From an uncultured Prevotella sp. (lineage in GTDB: Bacteria > Bacteroidota > Bacteroidia > Bacteroidales > Bacteroidaceae): 37,528 bases of DNA. Below the pieces are notes generated by a model that ran no database searches, was not told where the DNA came from, and worked only from the letters and a program-made list of their open reading frames with translations. Below are positions 16,877 to 25,628 of this stretch, in pieces. Each line of letters begins with the position of its first letter. Within the stretch, counting starts at the first letter, position 1. The position numbers and the translations under genes were made by a program. The stretch spans positions 1 through 37,528 of the forward strand of contig CAAGSA010000105.1 of NCBI GenBank assembly GCA_900772835.1, written 5' to 3'.

Positions 16877-17917
16877 ATGACATTTAGAGAAAGGTATTGT
16901 TCCCTGGTGGCGTTTGTGTGCGTTGCTTTTCCTGCAATGGCTCAGACGGCAAACGGCGAGGATGAGAAAGTGGACCTGACGCCGCGCATCAACGGTACAG
17001 TGAGAGGCAAGTATGAAATGCAGACCGAGGAGGGCGAGAGCCGCTTTGAGGTAAGAACCGCGCGGTTGAGCGTTTCGGGTAAGGTGGCTAAGCAGGTGGA
17101 GTATAAGGCGGAAATAGACTTATGCGATGAGGGAAAGATAAAGATGCTCGATGCATATACGAGGATAAAGCCGATGTCGGGCTTGAGCTTCACCATCGGA
17201 CAGATGCGTGTGCCTTTCACCATCGATGCCCACCGTTCTCCCCATCAGCAATATTTTGCCAACCGTTCTTTCATTGCCAAGCAGGTGGGCAACGTGCGTG
17301 ATGTTGGAGCCACTTTGGGTTACAGTTTCAATGTCGGAATACCGTTCATCATCGAGGCTGGTATGTTCAACGGCTCTGGTCTGACAAACCAAAAGGACTA
17401 CTGGACCAAGGAAATCAACTTCTCAGCAAAGGCTCAGATGTTTCTTCCCGGCGGCTTTAGCCTGGCGCTCAGCACGCAGAAGATAAGCCCCAACAAGAAC
17501 GATATAATGATGTATGATGCCGGTGCCAACTTCCATCGGGCAGGCTGGCATATCGAGGCAGAGTATCTCTACAAGCATTATTCGCACGACTCTTTCCGTC
17601 CGGTGCATTCCTTCAATGGCTTTGTGAACTACGACATCAGCGTGAAGAATGCCAAGTGCATGATAAAGAAAGTATCTCCGCTTGTGCGCTACGATTTTAT
17701 GACCGACCACAGCGACGGCTCGCTTGCCGAAGACGGTTCGCTGCAGCTGACCGACTATAAGCGTTCGCGAGTTACGGGCGGCATCACGTTCAGTCTTGCC
17801 AAGCCTTTCATTTCCGACATACGCATCAACTACGAGAAGTATTTCTACGGAAAGAATGCCGTGCCGAAGGTGTCAGAGAGAGACAAAATCGTGTTTGAGG
17901 TTATGACGCGGTTCTGA
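16877..17917 (+). CDS. Outer membrane porin of the Porin_O_P (phosphate-selective porin) type
   Basis: 346 residues with a signal peptide ending PAMAQ (about residue 23). The mature part alternates polar and hydrophobic residues in many predicted beta strands and ends with a terminal Phe (VMTRF), as outer membrane barrels do. The segments VSGKVAKQVEYKAEIDL and TIGQMRVPFTIDAHRSPHQQ are typical of the OprO/OprP-like family. Family members form 16-stranded anion pores, and some are phosphate-selective; selectivity here is not proven. It is monocistronic, with its own -7 box and an 11-bp-period direct repeat upstream, and ends at two consecutive hairpins shared with convergent uvrA. Confidence 0.83.
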   Translation: MTFRERYCSLVAFVCVAFPAMAQTANGEDEKVDLTPRINGTVRGKYEMQTEEGESRFEVRTARLSVSGKVAKQVEYKAEIDLCDEGKIKMLDAYTRIKPMSGLSFTIGQMRVPFTIDAHRSPHQQYFANRSFIAKQVGNVRDVGATLGYSFNVGIPFIIEAGMFNGSGLTNQKDYWTKEINFSAKAQMFLPGGFSLALSTQKISPNKNDIMMYDAGANFHRAGWHIEAEYLYKHYSHDSFRPVHSFNGFVNYDISVKNAKCMIKKVSPLVRYDFMTDHSDGSLAEDGSLQLTDYKRSRVTGGITFSLAKPFISDIRINYEKYFYGKNAVPKVSERDKIVFEVMTRF

Positions 17918-17927
17918 TAAAACAATA

Positions 17928-17967
17928 CAGACACCCTTGCGCTGATTGGGAAGTGCAAGGGTGTCTG
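17928..17967 (+). terminator. Hairpin after the porin gene
   Basis: A perfect 13-bp stem (CAGACACCCTTGC at 17928-17940 with 17955-17967) has a 14-nt loop, 10 bases after the porin stop. The tail is not T-rich, but its position and stability suggest a transcript end or 3' stabiliser. Confidence 0.65.
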
Positions 17968-17983
17968 CCGTATTTATGGTTAT

Positions 17984-18016
17984 GGGCAGGTCTGCAACAT
18001 TTAAGCAGACCTGCCC
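17984..18016. terminator. Second hairpin between the porin and uvrA
   Basis: A perfect 12-bp stem (GGGCAGGTCTGC at 17984-17995 with 18005-18016) has a 9-nt loop. It begins 6 bases beyond the minus-strand uvrA stop. T-runs are short on both sides; it probably defines the 3' end of the uvrA message. Confidence 0.65.
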
Positions 18017-18022
18017 ATTGTG

Positions 18023-20851
18023 TTATCTTTCCAGTTCTTCCTTTATGAATTTCGCGGTGAAGCCCTTGCTGCTCTGCGCCACCTGTTCCGGGGTGCCGGT
18101 GGCCATAACCATGCCTCCGCCTCTGCCGCCTTCGGGTCCCATATCAATAATATGGTCGGCAAGCTTTATCACATCGAGGTTGTGCTCGATGATAAGCACC
18201 GTATTCCCCTTGTCCACAAGCTTCTGCAGCACGTTCATCAGGATTCTGATGTCCTCGAAATGCAGTCCTGTTGTAGGTTCGTCCAGTATGTACATCGTTT
18301 TTCCAGTGTCCCGCTTGCTCAGTTCCGTGGCGAGTTTCATTCGCTGGCATTCGCCGCCGCTCAGTGTTGTCGACGGTTGTCCGAGTTTTATGTATCCCAG
18401 TCCCACATCCTGTATAGTCTTTATTTTCCTCAGAATGTCGGGCACGTTTTCGAAGAATTCCACCGCCTGGTTCACGGTCATGTCGAGCACGTCGGCTATG
18501 CTTTTCCCTTTGTATCTCACTTCCAGCGTCTCGCGGTTGTAGCGTTTGCCGTGGCACACCTCGCACGGCACCATCACATCGGGCAGGAAGTTCATCTCAA
18601 TCGTCTTGTATCCGTTGCCGCCGCATGCCTCGCAGCGTCCGCCCTTCACGTTGAACGAGAAGCGTCCCGGTTTGTATCCGCGTATCTTAGCCTCCGGAAG
18701 ATTCACGAACAGCGAGCGTATGTCGCTGAACACCCCCGTGTATGTGGCTGGGTTTGAGCGCGGTGTCCTGCCTATCGGCGACTGGTCCACGTTCACCACC
18801 TTGTCGAGGTTCTCCATTCCCTCGATGCTCTTGTATGGCATCGGTTCCTTGAGCGAACGGAAGAAGTGCTTGCTCAGTATCGGTTGTAGCGTCTCGTTCA
18901 CGAGTGTCGATTTGCCGCTGCCGCTCACTCCCGTCACTACGATAAGCTTTCCGAGCGGGAACTCCACGTCCACATTCTTCAGGTTGTTGCCGCTCGCTCC
19001 CTTTATCCATACGCTTTTGCCGTTGCCCTTGCGCCTTTCCGCCGGCACGTCTATGCGCCGCTCTCCGTTCAGATAGTCGCTTGTCACGGTGTGCTGCTCC
19101 AGCATCTGTGCCGGTGTCCCCTGGAACACCACCTTGCCGCCTTTCCTTCCTGCTCCCGGACCGATGTCCACGATATAGTCGGCGTTCGTCATCATGTCGC
19201 GGTCGTGTTCCACCACGATTACCGTGTTGCCCATGTCGCGCAGCTCCTTCAGCGAACCAATGAGTTTCTCGTTGTCGCGCTGGTGCAGTCCGATGCTCGG
19301 CTCGTCGAGAATGTAGAGCACGTTCACGAGTTGCGAGCCTATCTGTGTGGCAAGCCTTATCCGCTGGCTTTCGCCTCCTGACAGCGATACCGACTGCCGG
19401 TTCAGCGAGAGATAGTCCAGTCCCACGTCGAGGATGAATCTTATTCTTGAGCGTATCTCTTTCAGAATCTCTTCGGCTATGCGTTTCTGTTTGCTGTCGA
19501 GGTGTGTTTCGGCTTCGGTCAGCCATTTGTCCAGTTCGCTGATATCCATAGCTGCAACCTCTGATATGTTCTTGTCCCATATTCTGTAGGAGAGCGATTC
19601 CCTGTTGAGACGCTGCCCGTGGCATTCGGGACATTGCCTCACGGTGAGGAACTGTTCCGCCCATTTCTGCGCCTCCTTGCTGTCGTCGTTCTCTATTGCC
19701 GACTGTATGTATTTCACCACTCCGTCGTATTCCACGAAATAGTCGCTTGACGTGTGTACCACCTCTTTCCTTATCTTTATCTTCTCCACGCGTCCGTACA
19801 GGATATCGTTCAGCGTGTCGTCGGGTATGTCTTTTATTGGGGTTTTCAACGTCAGTTCGCATTCCTCCAGTATCGCCCCTATCTGCCAGAATATCATCTG
19901 GTTTTTGTATTTCCCCAGCGGCACGATTCCGCCTTCATGTATCGACATACTGCTGTCGGGGATAATCTTTTCGAGGTCGATTTCGTTCACGAGTCCAAGT
20001 CCTTTGCATCGCGGACATGCTCCTTCCGGCGAGTTGAACGAGAATTTGTTCGGTGCCGGGTCGCCGTAGGCGATGCCCGATGTAGGGCACATGAGTCGTT
20101 TGCTGTAGTATTTCGCCTTTCCCGTGTCCTTGTCCATAATCATCATCAGTCCGTCGCCCTGTCTCATTGCCGTTTCCACGCTTTTGCGCAGTCGTTCGTC
20201 GTCTTTGTCGCGCACCGCCAGCTTGTCTATCACCACCTCGATGTTGTGGTTCTTGTAGCGGTCGAGTTTCATTCCGCTTTCTATGTCCCTTATCTCTTCG
20301 TCCACCCTTGCGTATAGGTAGCCCTTCTTGCGCATCGATTCGAACAGTTCGCGGTAGTGTCCCTTCCTGTTCCTCACGAGCGGTGCGAGGATGAATATCC
20401 TCTTGCCTGCGTATGCTGTGAGAATCATCTTCAGCACCTCCTCTTCGGTGTATCTCACCGTCTTTTCGCCCGTCACATAGCTGTATGCCGTTCCAGCGCG
20501 CGCATAGAGCAGTCGCAGGAAGTCGTATATCTCTGTTGTCGTGCCCACGGTGGAGCGTGGGTTTTTGTTCGTCGTTTTCTGTTCGATGCTTATCACGGGG
20601 CTGAGTCCCGTAATCTTGTCCACGTCGGGTCTTTCCAGTCCTCCCAGGAAGTTGCGTGCGTATGCAGAAAACGTTTCTATGTATCTGCGCTGTCCTTCGG
20701 CGAAGATTGTGTCGAAGGCGAGCGATGATTTTCCCGAGCCGCTCAGTCCGGTAATCACGGTCAGGCTTCCTCGCGGAATCTCCACGTCGATATTCTTCAG
20801 ATTGTGCACTCTCGCGCCCCACACGTTTATCTTTTCGTCTTCCCTTGTCAT
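18023..20851 (-). CDS. uvrA: Excinuclease ABC subunit A
   Basis: 942 residues, full length. The two ABC modules are complete: Walker A GLSGSGKSS (35-43) and GVSGSGKST in the second half, with signatures SLSGGESQRIRLAT and TLSGGECQRMKLAT. The second zinc module is intact, with CEACGG and CEVCHGKRYN. The first is degenerate (CPTSG, then CPRC), which is common in this family. UvrA dimers scan DNA for bulky lesions and load UvrB in nucleotide excision repair. The ATG overlaps the stop of the upstream T9SS-CTD gene by 4 bases, so it appears translationally coupled to an unrelated exported protein. Confidence 0.97.
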   Translation of the reverse strand: MTREDEKINVWGARVHNLKNIDVEIPRGSLTVITGLSGSGKSSLAFDTIFAEGQRRYIETFSAYARNFLGGLERPDVDKITGLSPVISIEQKTTNKNPRSTVGTTTEIYDFLRLLYARAGTAYSYVTGEKTVRYTEEEVLKMILTAYAGKRIFILAPLVRNRKGHYRELFESMRKKGYLYARVDEEIRDIESGMKLDRYKNHNIEVVIDKLAVRDKDDERLRKSVETAMRQGDGLMMIMDKDTGKAKYYSKRLMCPTSGIAYGDPAPNKFSFNSPEGACPRCKGLGLVNEIDLEKIIPDSSMSIHEGGIVPLGKYKNQMIFWQIGAILEECELTLKTPIKDIPDDTLNDILYGRVEKIKIRKEVVHTSSDYFVEYDGVVKYIQSAIENDDSKEAQKWAEQFLTVRQCPECHGQRLNRESLSYRIWDKNISEVAAMDISELDKWLTEAETHLDSKQKRIAEEILKEIRSRIRFILDVGLDYLSLNRQSVSLSGGESQRIRLATQIGSQLVNVLYILDEPSIGLHQRDNEKLIGSLKELRDMGNTVIVVEHDRDMMTNADYIVDIGPGAGRKGGKVVFQGTPAQMLEQHTVTSDYLNGERRIDVPAERRKGNGKSVWIKGASGNNLKNVDVEFPLGKLIVVTGVSGSGKSTLVNETLQPILSKHFFRSLKEPMPYKSIEGMENLDKVVNVDQSPIGRTPRSNPATYTGVFSDIRSLFVNLPEAKIRGYKPGRFSFNVKGGRCEACGGNGYKTIEMNFLPDVMVPCEVCHGKRYNRETLEVRYKGKSIADVLDMTVNQAVEFFENVPDILRKIKTIQDVGLGYIKLGQPSTTLSGGECQRMKLATELSKRDTGKTMYILDEPTTGLHFEDIRILMNVLQKLVDKGNTVLIIEHNLDVIKLADHIIDMGPEGGRGGGMVMATGTPEQVAQSSKGFTAKFIKEELER

Positions 20852-21579
20852 TCCGTTGCTCCTCCGTTGTTGGTCGATTCGGTGAATCCTCTGAGCAGGT
20901 TCACGTCGCGTTTGATTTTATATCTCTTTCCGTCGGCTCCCTTTGCCTCCACGAGCACGAAGTACACTCCCTGTGCCACGTCCTTTCCGTTGTATTTCCC
21001 GTCCCATCCGTCGGTGGGGTTCGTCCATTCGTATAGTTTCTTTCCCCAGCGGTTGAATATGTATGCATGGAATTCCACGAGCGACTGGTATCCGTCCTTC
21101 GCCTTGTATATGTCGTTTATCCCGTCGCCGTTCGGCGAGAAGGCGTTTGGCATTTCCAGCTTGCTCTCGCTGATGGTCACGCGCAGCGGAGCCACCTCGC
21201 TCCAGTATTCCTGTCCGTATTCTATCACGTCGTTCCCCTTGGTGAATGTGGCGTAGAGCACGATGCTGTGGCTTCCGGCTGTGTTGAACGTGTATTCCGT
21301 GTCCTCCTCATATCTCGTCAGGTATGGGTTTGTCTCCCCCTCCTTCGTGAATCGCCATTCGTATGTGGCGGTGTATCCGTCGGTATTGCTCGCGTTTGCC
21401 TTGAACCTGCCTATGAGCGGTGCCTGCCCCGACATTTCGCTTGATTCCGTTTCCTCTCCGTTTATGTCGGTATACGTGGCTGTAGGGTTTATCGCTGGTG
21501 TTTCGTCGTTCACGTCTGCCATTGCCGTTGCCGCTGCCATCAGCAGTGCGGCTGATAATATTTTCCGGTATAGTGTCAT
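20848..21579 (-). CDS. Secreted protein with type B T9SS (gliding motility-associated) C-terminal domain
   Basis: 243 residues. The signal peptide ends ATAMA (about residue 21). Residues about 50-140 form a PKD/Ig-like beta domain (TATYEWRFTKEGE). The C-terminal domain (about 142-233) is the CHU/gliding-associated type: MPNAFSPNGDGINDIYK, FNRWGKKLYEW, GWDGKYNGKDVAQGVYFVLV. That domain directs export through the type IX secretion system and, in type B proteins, attachment or release with PorP/SprF-like partners. The protein is small for the class, almost only a spacer plus sorting domain. It lies 18 bases after the histidine kinase and overlaps uvrA by 4 bases. Confidence 0.88.
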   Translation of the reverse strand: MTLYRKILSAALLMAAATAMADVNDETPAINPTATYTDINGEETESSEMSGQAPLIGRFKANASNTDGYTATYEWRFTKEGETNPYLTRYEEDTEYTFNTAGSHSIVLYATFTKGNDVIEYGQEYWSEVAPLRVTISESKLEMPNAFSPNGDGINDIYKAKDGYQSLVEFHAYIFNRWGKKLYEWTNPTDGWDGKYNGKDVAQGVYFVLVEAKGADGKRYKIKRDVNLLRGFTESTNNGGATE

Positions 21580-21597
21580 CCTCGTATGGTGTTAATG

Positions 21598-23661
21598 TTA
21601 TTTTGCTTGTTCTTTCTTTGGGGCGGCTATTTTTCTACCCCCCCCCGTGGGCAGTATGCACCAGAAGGTGGATCCCTTGCTCAGTTCGCTGTCGGCGCCT
21701 ATCTGTCCGCCGAGCTTTGCCACTATTTCGCGGCTTATCTGTAGTCCCAGTCCGTTGCCCGGCTTGAATCGGTTCAGCTTCACGAATCGTTTGAACACCT
21801 GGCTAATCTTCTCCTTCTCTATGCCGATGCCCGTGTCTTCCACGAAGAGTCGGATGTGCGCCTTGTCCACACGCGTGTATCCCAGCCTTATGTGTCCGTC
21901 ATTGGTGAATTTCGCTGCGTTTGTGGCGAAGTTCAGCATCACCTGCTTCAGCCGGTTCGGGTCGGTCGTAATGCGGCATTCCGTTTCGGGGCAGCTTATA
22001 ATCATCTTCACTTCCGGCTTCAGCTTTATCTCCACCGCCGAGGCTACCGTGCGGCAGATGCTGTTCACGTCGGTCTCTTTCATTTTGAATTCCAGTGTGC
22101 CTGCCTCCAGCTTTGCCAGGTCCAGTATGTCGCTAATCAGCTGCAGCAGCAGCGAATTGTTGTTCTCTATTATCTCCGCCACTTCGCTTTTTTCCTCCTC
22201 CGGCACGGCATCGCTGCACAGCAGCTGCGAGAACCCCACGATGGCGTTCAGCGGCGTGCGTATCTCGTGGCTCATGTTGGCGAGGAAAGCCGTCTTCAGC
22301 TTGTCTGCCTTTTCAGCCTCGTTCCTTGCCTCGATGAGCATCTGTTCTATGTTCACCTGCCGGTTTATGTTGTGGCTGATGGAACATATCTCCACAATGC
22401 CGTTCTGCGGCTCGTATTTCGTCACTACCGAGTATGTCTGCAAGTAGTCGTATTTGCCGCTGCCGTCGTCTTTCTTCACTCGCAGTCTTCTGTTGAGTGT
22501 CATTGTGGGGTCGTACATCACCACGCTGCGGAACGTCAACACGTCTCTCATGTCGTCGGGGTGCAGGCGGCTCACGGTCTTGGCGTAGTCCTCCCTGTTG
22601 CTGTCGGGCTCTATGTTCGCGTTGCGGAACCACTGCCTCGTGCCGTAGCCCGTGCCGTCCATCACGTTCACCCTTGAGAATCCAATCTTTGCGAACTCTG
22701 CGCAAACCGACATATAGCCGTCCAACTCCTTTATTTTTTCGCTTATGCTGTTCTCGCGCGTCTTGTCGATGTATGTGCCCAGATATGCCAGTAGGTTGCC
22801 GTCGTTATCGTACAGCTTGCTGTAGTTTGCCTTTAGATTCAGGGCTTTTCCCGTTGGTGAGCTTTTCTGTGTGGGTTTGCTGCCGTAGGTGTATTCGAAG
22901 AACGTGGAGAAGCTTTCTTTTCCCCTTATCTGCTCCTTTTCCTTTTCCGTCAGTATGCGGCTCTCGAAGAGGTTGAATTCATCGATATGCTCAATGCTGT
23001 CGGTGAAGAACACTTTCAGCACGCTCCTGTTGGCATATCTCATTTTTCCCTGCTTGTCGTAGAGGGCTACTCCCACCGGGATGTGGTCTAAAATGTTCTG
23101 TATGTATTCCTTTTCCTCCTTCACCTTCTTGTTCGATGCCTGTAGCTTGCGCCACATCATTATCAGGTTCGCCACGTCCTTCAGCATACTCTCGTCGTCG
23201 GCGGTCCAGTGGTACGGGCGGTCGAGAATGTCCACGCATAGGAAGCTCATCTGTGGCGGCTCCTCCTTTATCGGCACGGCGATATGTGCCCTCACTCCGA
23301 GCTGGAGGAATAATTGTTTCGTAAGGTATTCCTTACTGTTCAGCTTGTGCGTGTCGTCCACTATGATGCTGTCTTCGCTTTTCAGCCTTTCCAGCCATGA
23401 GGGGTTGTTCTTCAGGAACCCGTCTATACATTCCATACATGTTCCCACTCCTTCGTCGTCAATCTCGAAGAGGCAGGTGTGGAAGTTCGGCTCGTCAGCC
23501 CTTGCCGTTATTATGGAGACCCTGCCTGCCTGGTAGTACTCCCTTATGTCGCTGAGCACTTCTCTGAATACCTCCTGTATGTCGTCGCTGTTGGCCATGC
23601 GTTCCAAAGCCTTCGACAGCGTTTCCCTGTATATGGATAATGATGTTATCTTTGCCGGCAT
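21598..23661 (-). CDS. Soluble GAF/PAS sensor histidine kinase
   Basis: 687 residues without a membrane segment or signal peptide. A GAF-like domain (about 10-172) is followed by a PAS domain (about 183-300) and a second PAS-like domain (about 312-435). HisKA follows with phospho-acceptor His465 in NMSHEIRTP, then HATPase_c with N box (Asn577, Asn581), VEDTGIGI (607-614) and GNGLGL (635-640). There is no receiver domain and no adjacent response regulator, so its partner is elsewhere. A run of nine G in the coding strand (C on the plus strand, 21638-21646) encodes Gly673-675, about a dozen residues from the end. ATG 23661 is preceded by a promoter at 23732-23763. It is first in the run with the T9SS-CTD protein and uvrA. 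Confidence 0.9.
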   Translation of the reverse strand: MPAKITSLSIYRETLSKALERMANSDDIQEVFREVLSDIREYYQAGRVSIITARADEPNFHTCLFEIDDEGVGTCMECIDGFLKNNPSWLERLKSEDSIIVDDTHKLNSKEYLTKQLFLQLGVRAHIAVPIKEEPPQMSFLCVDILDRPYHWTADDESMLKDVANLIMMWRKLQASNKKVKEEKEYIQNILDHIPVGVALYDKQGKMRYANRSVLKVFFTDSIEHIDEFNLFESRILTEKEKEQIRGKESFSTFFEYTYGSKPTQKSSPTGKALNLKANYSKLYDNDGNLLAYLGTYIDKTRENSISEKIKELDGYMSVCAEFAKIGFSRVNVMDGTGYGTRQWFRNANIEPDSNREDYAKTVSRLHPDDMRDVLTFRSVVMYDPTMTLNRRLRVKKDDGSGKYDYLQTYSVVTKYEPQNGIVEICSISHNINRQVNIEQMLIEARNEAEKADKLKTAFLANMSHEIRTPLNAIVGFSQLLCSDAVPEEEKSEVAEIIENNNSLLLQLISDILDLAKLEAGTLEFKMKETDVNSICRTVASAVEIKLKPEVKMIISCPETECRITTDPNRLKQVMLNFATNAAKFTNDGHIRLGYTRVDKAHIRLFVEDTGIGIEKEKISQVFKRFVKLNRFKPGNGLGLQISREIVAKLGGQIGADSELSKGSTFWCILPTGGGRKIAAPKKEQAK
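21638..21646. repeat. Nine-base C/G homopolymer inside the kinase gene
   Basis: Nine consecutive C on the plus strand (G on the coding strand) near the 3' end of the histidine kinase gene. Such tracts are slippage-prone. A one-base change would alter only the last dozen or so residues and could extend translation past the normal stop toward the next gene 18 bases away. Confidence 0.8.
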
Positions 23662-23731
23662 CTTGCTGAAATGTTGTGAAAAGTTTTGTCTTATTTATAA
23701 AGTATACACGCGCATTCATAAATGCAATATG

Positions 23732-23763
23732 CAAAAATACTTATTTCCATTCATATACGCAAG
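23732..23763 (-). promoter_or_regulatory. Promoter of the histidine kinase run
   Basis: On the minus strand CTTG (23760-23763), a 20-bp spacer and TATTTTTG (23732-23739) fit the Bacteroidetes promoter form. The start site would be about 65 bases upstream of ATG 23661. Confidence 0.65.
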
Positions 23764-23943
23764 AATTTCCTTTCCATTATTTTCCGCCGTGTTTTCATTC
23801 CGCCGTGCGGCAGCCTCTTTGGTGTCGGCTTGCCCCCACAGTTCTGTCAGTGGAAACCATACCGTGCGGCCCTCTTTCCCCGGTGTCTTTCCTGCAGGCA
23901 GTAGCCTATCGGTTCCCTGTATTATTCGTGTATTTTCGCAAAT

Positions 23944-24031
23944 GGCTCACTTGCGGGTCGTAACTCACCCGTTTGCGAGCCGTAAACGGCCCACTTGCGG
24001 GTCGTAAACTACCCACTTGTGCACCGTAAAC
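23944..24031 (+). repeat. Array of four degenerate 22-bp tandem repeats (locus 2)
   Basis: Four units start at 23944, 23966, 23988 and 24010. Units 1 and 3 share CACTTGCGGGTCGTAA; unit 2 has CGTTTGCGAGCCGTAA and unit 4 CACTTGTGCACCGTAA. Every unit keeps GTAA at positions 17-20. There are no spacers between units, so this is not a CRISPR. Same family as 3789-3876 and 35020-35107. Confidence 0.85.
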
Positions 24032-24173
24032 GGCATATTGCTTGCCGGCAGTGCCGTTTCCTGCAAGTTCCTCCGTTGGGATGTGGACATTTAAAAACAT
24101 CCGCATAATGCCGTATCGCGGGATTTCAAGAAGCGTATAATTTGAATTTTCGTCATTTTATCAAAATAAAACC

Positions 24174-24205
24174 TTTGCTATTTCGGATATAATGATGTAA
24201 CTTTG
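24174..24205 (+). promoter_or_regulatory. Promoter of the LysM-protein gene
   Basis: TTTG (24174-24177), a 20-bp spacer and TAACTTTG (24198-24205) form a complete Bacteroidetes promoter. The leader before ATG 24233 is about 20 bases. Confidence 0.8.
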
Positions 24206-24232
24206 TAGCCAAATTCAATAAAAAGAGAAAAT

Positions 24233-25597
24233 ATGACACGTTTTATCAGGTACACATTGGTTCTCGCCTGCCTGTTGTGCGCCGCTGTAGCCGGCGCGCA
24301 GACACAGAACTACAGGGAGATGCACAAGGTGAAAAAAGGAGAGACGGTTTTTGGCATCGCAAAGAATTTCGGTATAACAATCGAAGAACTCATAAAGGCT
24401 AACCCCGACATGAACGCCTTGGGCTATGAGCTGAAGAAGGGAGACTATATCTTTATCCCATATTCGAAAGACGCAAAGCAGAACGGAGCAGCGCAGGCTA
24501 AGAACAAGCCGCAGGCAGCCGCCGCAGCCGAAAAAGAGGCGGCAAACGCCGTGAAAGTGGGGGTGATGCTGCCGCTGCACAACGTGGACGGCGACGGCAG
24601 ACGGATGCTCGAATACTACCGCGGGATGCTGATGGCTTGCGGAAAACTGAAAAAGGAAGGCTACAACATCGACGTGAAGGCATGGAACGTGCCGGTGGAT
24701 GCCAATATCAGCACCACGCTGGCACAGCAGGGAGCCGACAAGTGCGACGTGATTTTCGGTCCGCTGTATTCGAAACAGGTGCCGGTAATGTCCGAATTCG
24801 TGCGCAAGAATGACATAAAGCTCGTGATTCCATTCTCGATAACGGGCAACGACGTGGCGACGAACCCCAATATCTTCCAGGTATACCAGAGTCCGGAATT
24901 CTTCTACGGCGAAGTGGTGCGCCATTTCGTCTACCGCAATCGCGCGTGCAATGTGGTGGTGATCGACTGCAACGACCGCCAGAGCGACAAGGGCGTGTTC
25001 ACTTTCACACTGCGCAAGGCGCTTGCCGAAAAGGGAATACCGTGCAGCGTGACGAACCTGAAGAACAGTGCAGAGAGCTTTGCCAAAGTCTTCAGCCGGA
25101 CGATGCCGAACATCGTGGTGCTGAACACCGGGCGCTCGCCGGAACTCAACGCCGCGATAGCAAAGCTGGACCAGCTGAGGCAGACAGCGCCGAAACTGAA
25201 GATTTCGCTCTTCGGCTACACGGAGTGGCTGATGTATGCAAAATACGACATGGAAAAGTTCTGCAGCTACGACACCTACGTGCCGACGCACTTCTACTAC
25301 AATCCGCTCTCCTCAGCCACAAAGGCATTCAGTGCCGACTATCAGGCGAAGTTCGACCAGAGCATGCTCGACTATATGCCGCGCTTCGCACTGACAGGCT
25401 ATGACCACGCGATGTTCTTCATACGCGGATTAAAGAAGAAAGGAAAGATGTTCACGGGCGAGAATGCCGACAAGGATGCACTGCAGACACAGCTCCACTT
25501 CAGGCGCGCGGGCGGACAGGGAGGCGGAATGCAGAATGTGGGAATGAGCTTCATACACTACTGCACGAACGGTTCTATCGCGCAGATTTCATTCTGA
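24233..25597 (+). CDS. LysM domain plus type I periplasmic-binding-fold protein
   Basis: 454 residues. A signal peptide ending VAGAQ (about 23) is followed by one LysM domain (about 31-77: HKVKKGETVFGIAKNFGITI, then ANPDMN and IFIPY). An Ala/Lys/Gln-rich linker (78-106) leads into a type I periplasmic-binding fold (about 108-454), as in branched-chain amino acid receptors (DVIFGPLYSKQVPVMSEF, VVIDCNDRQSDKG). The LysM domain should tether it to peptidoglycan. In Bacteroidetes such proteins are labelled ABC substrate-binding, but no ABC permease is adjacent. A sensory or envelope-organising role with the PorT-like barrel 31 bases downstream is possible. The conserved pairing is inferred here from the short gap only. 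Confidence 0.83.
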   Translation: MTRFIRYTLVLACLLCAAVAGAQTQNYREMHKVKKGETVFGIAKNFGITIEELIKANPDMNALGYELKKGDYIFIPYSKDAKQNGAAQAKNKPQAAAAAEKEAANAVKVGVMLPLHNVDGDGRRMLEYYRGMLMACGKLKKEGYNIDVKAWNVPVDANISTTLAQQGADKCDVIFGPLYSKQVPVMSEFVRKNDIKLVIPFSITGNDVATNPNIFQVYQSPEFFYGEVVRHFVYRNRACNVVVIDCNDRQSDKGVFTFTLRKALAEKGIPCSVTNLKNSAESFAKVFSRTMPNIVVLNTGRSPELNAAIAKLDQLRQTAPKLKISLFGYTEWLMYAKYDMEKFCSYDTYVPTHFYYNPLSSATKAFSADYQAKFDQSMLDYMPRFALTGYDHAMFFIRGLKKKGKMFTGENADKDALQTQLHFRRAGGQGGGMQNVGMSFIHYCTNGSIAQISF

Positions 25598-25628
25598 CGC
25601 CAGGCTATATATATTAATAAGGTGTAAG

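Larger units (their letters stand above)
23662..24232. other. 571-bp intergenic region between the divergent kinase and LysM genes
   Basis: Holds the kinase promoter on the minus strand, a 22-bp tandem repeat array in the middle, and the LysM-protein promoter on the plus strand. No open frame here has protein-like composition; the largest (23676-23963) runs straight through promoter and repeat sequence. A single CTGTCAG occurs at 23844. The remainder shows nothing identifiable. Confidence 0.7.

Noticed and set aside
23676..23963. 95-residue plus-strand frame in the kinase/LysM spacer
   Set aside because: It crosses the kinase promoter and enters the 22-bp repeats, whose period is not a multiple of three; composition is not protein-like.
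24215..25291. 358-residue minus-strand frame opposite the LysM protein gene
   Set aside because: It ends inside the leader of the real gene and has shadow-like His/Val composition.
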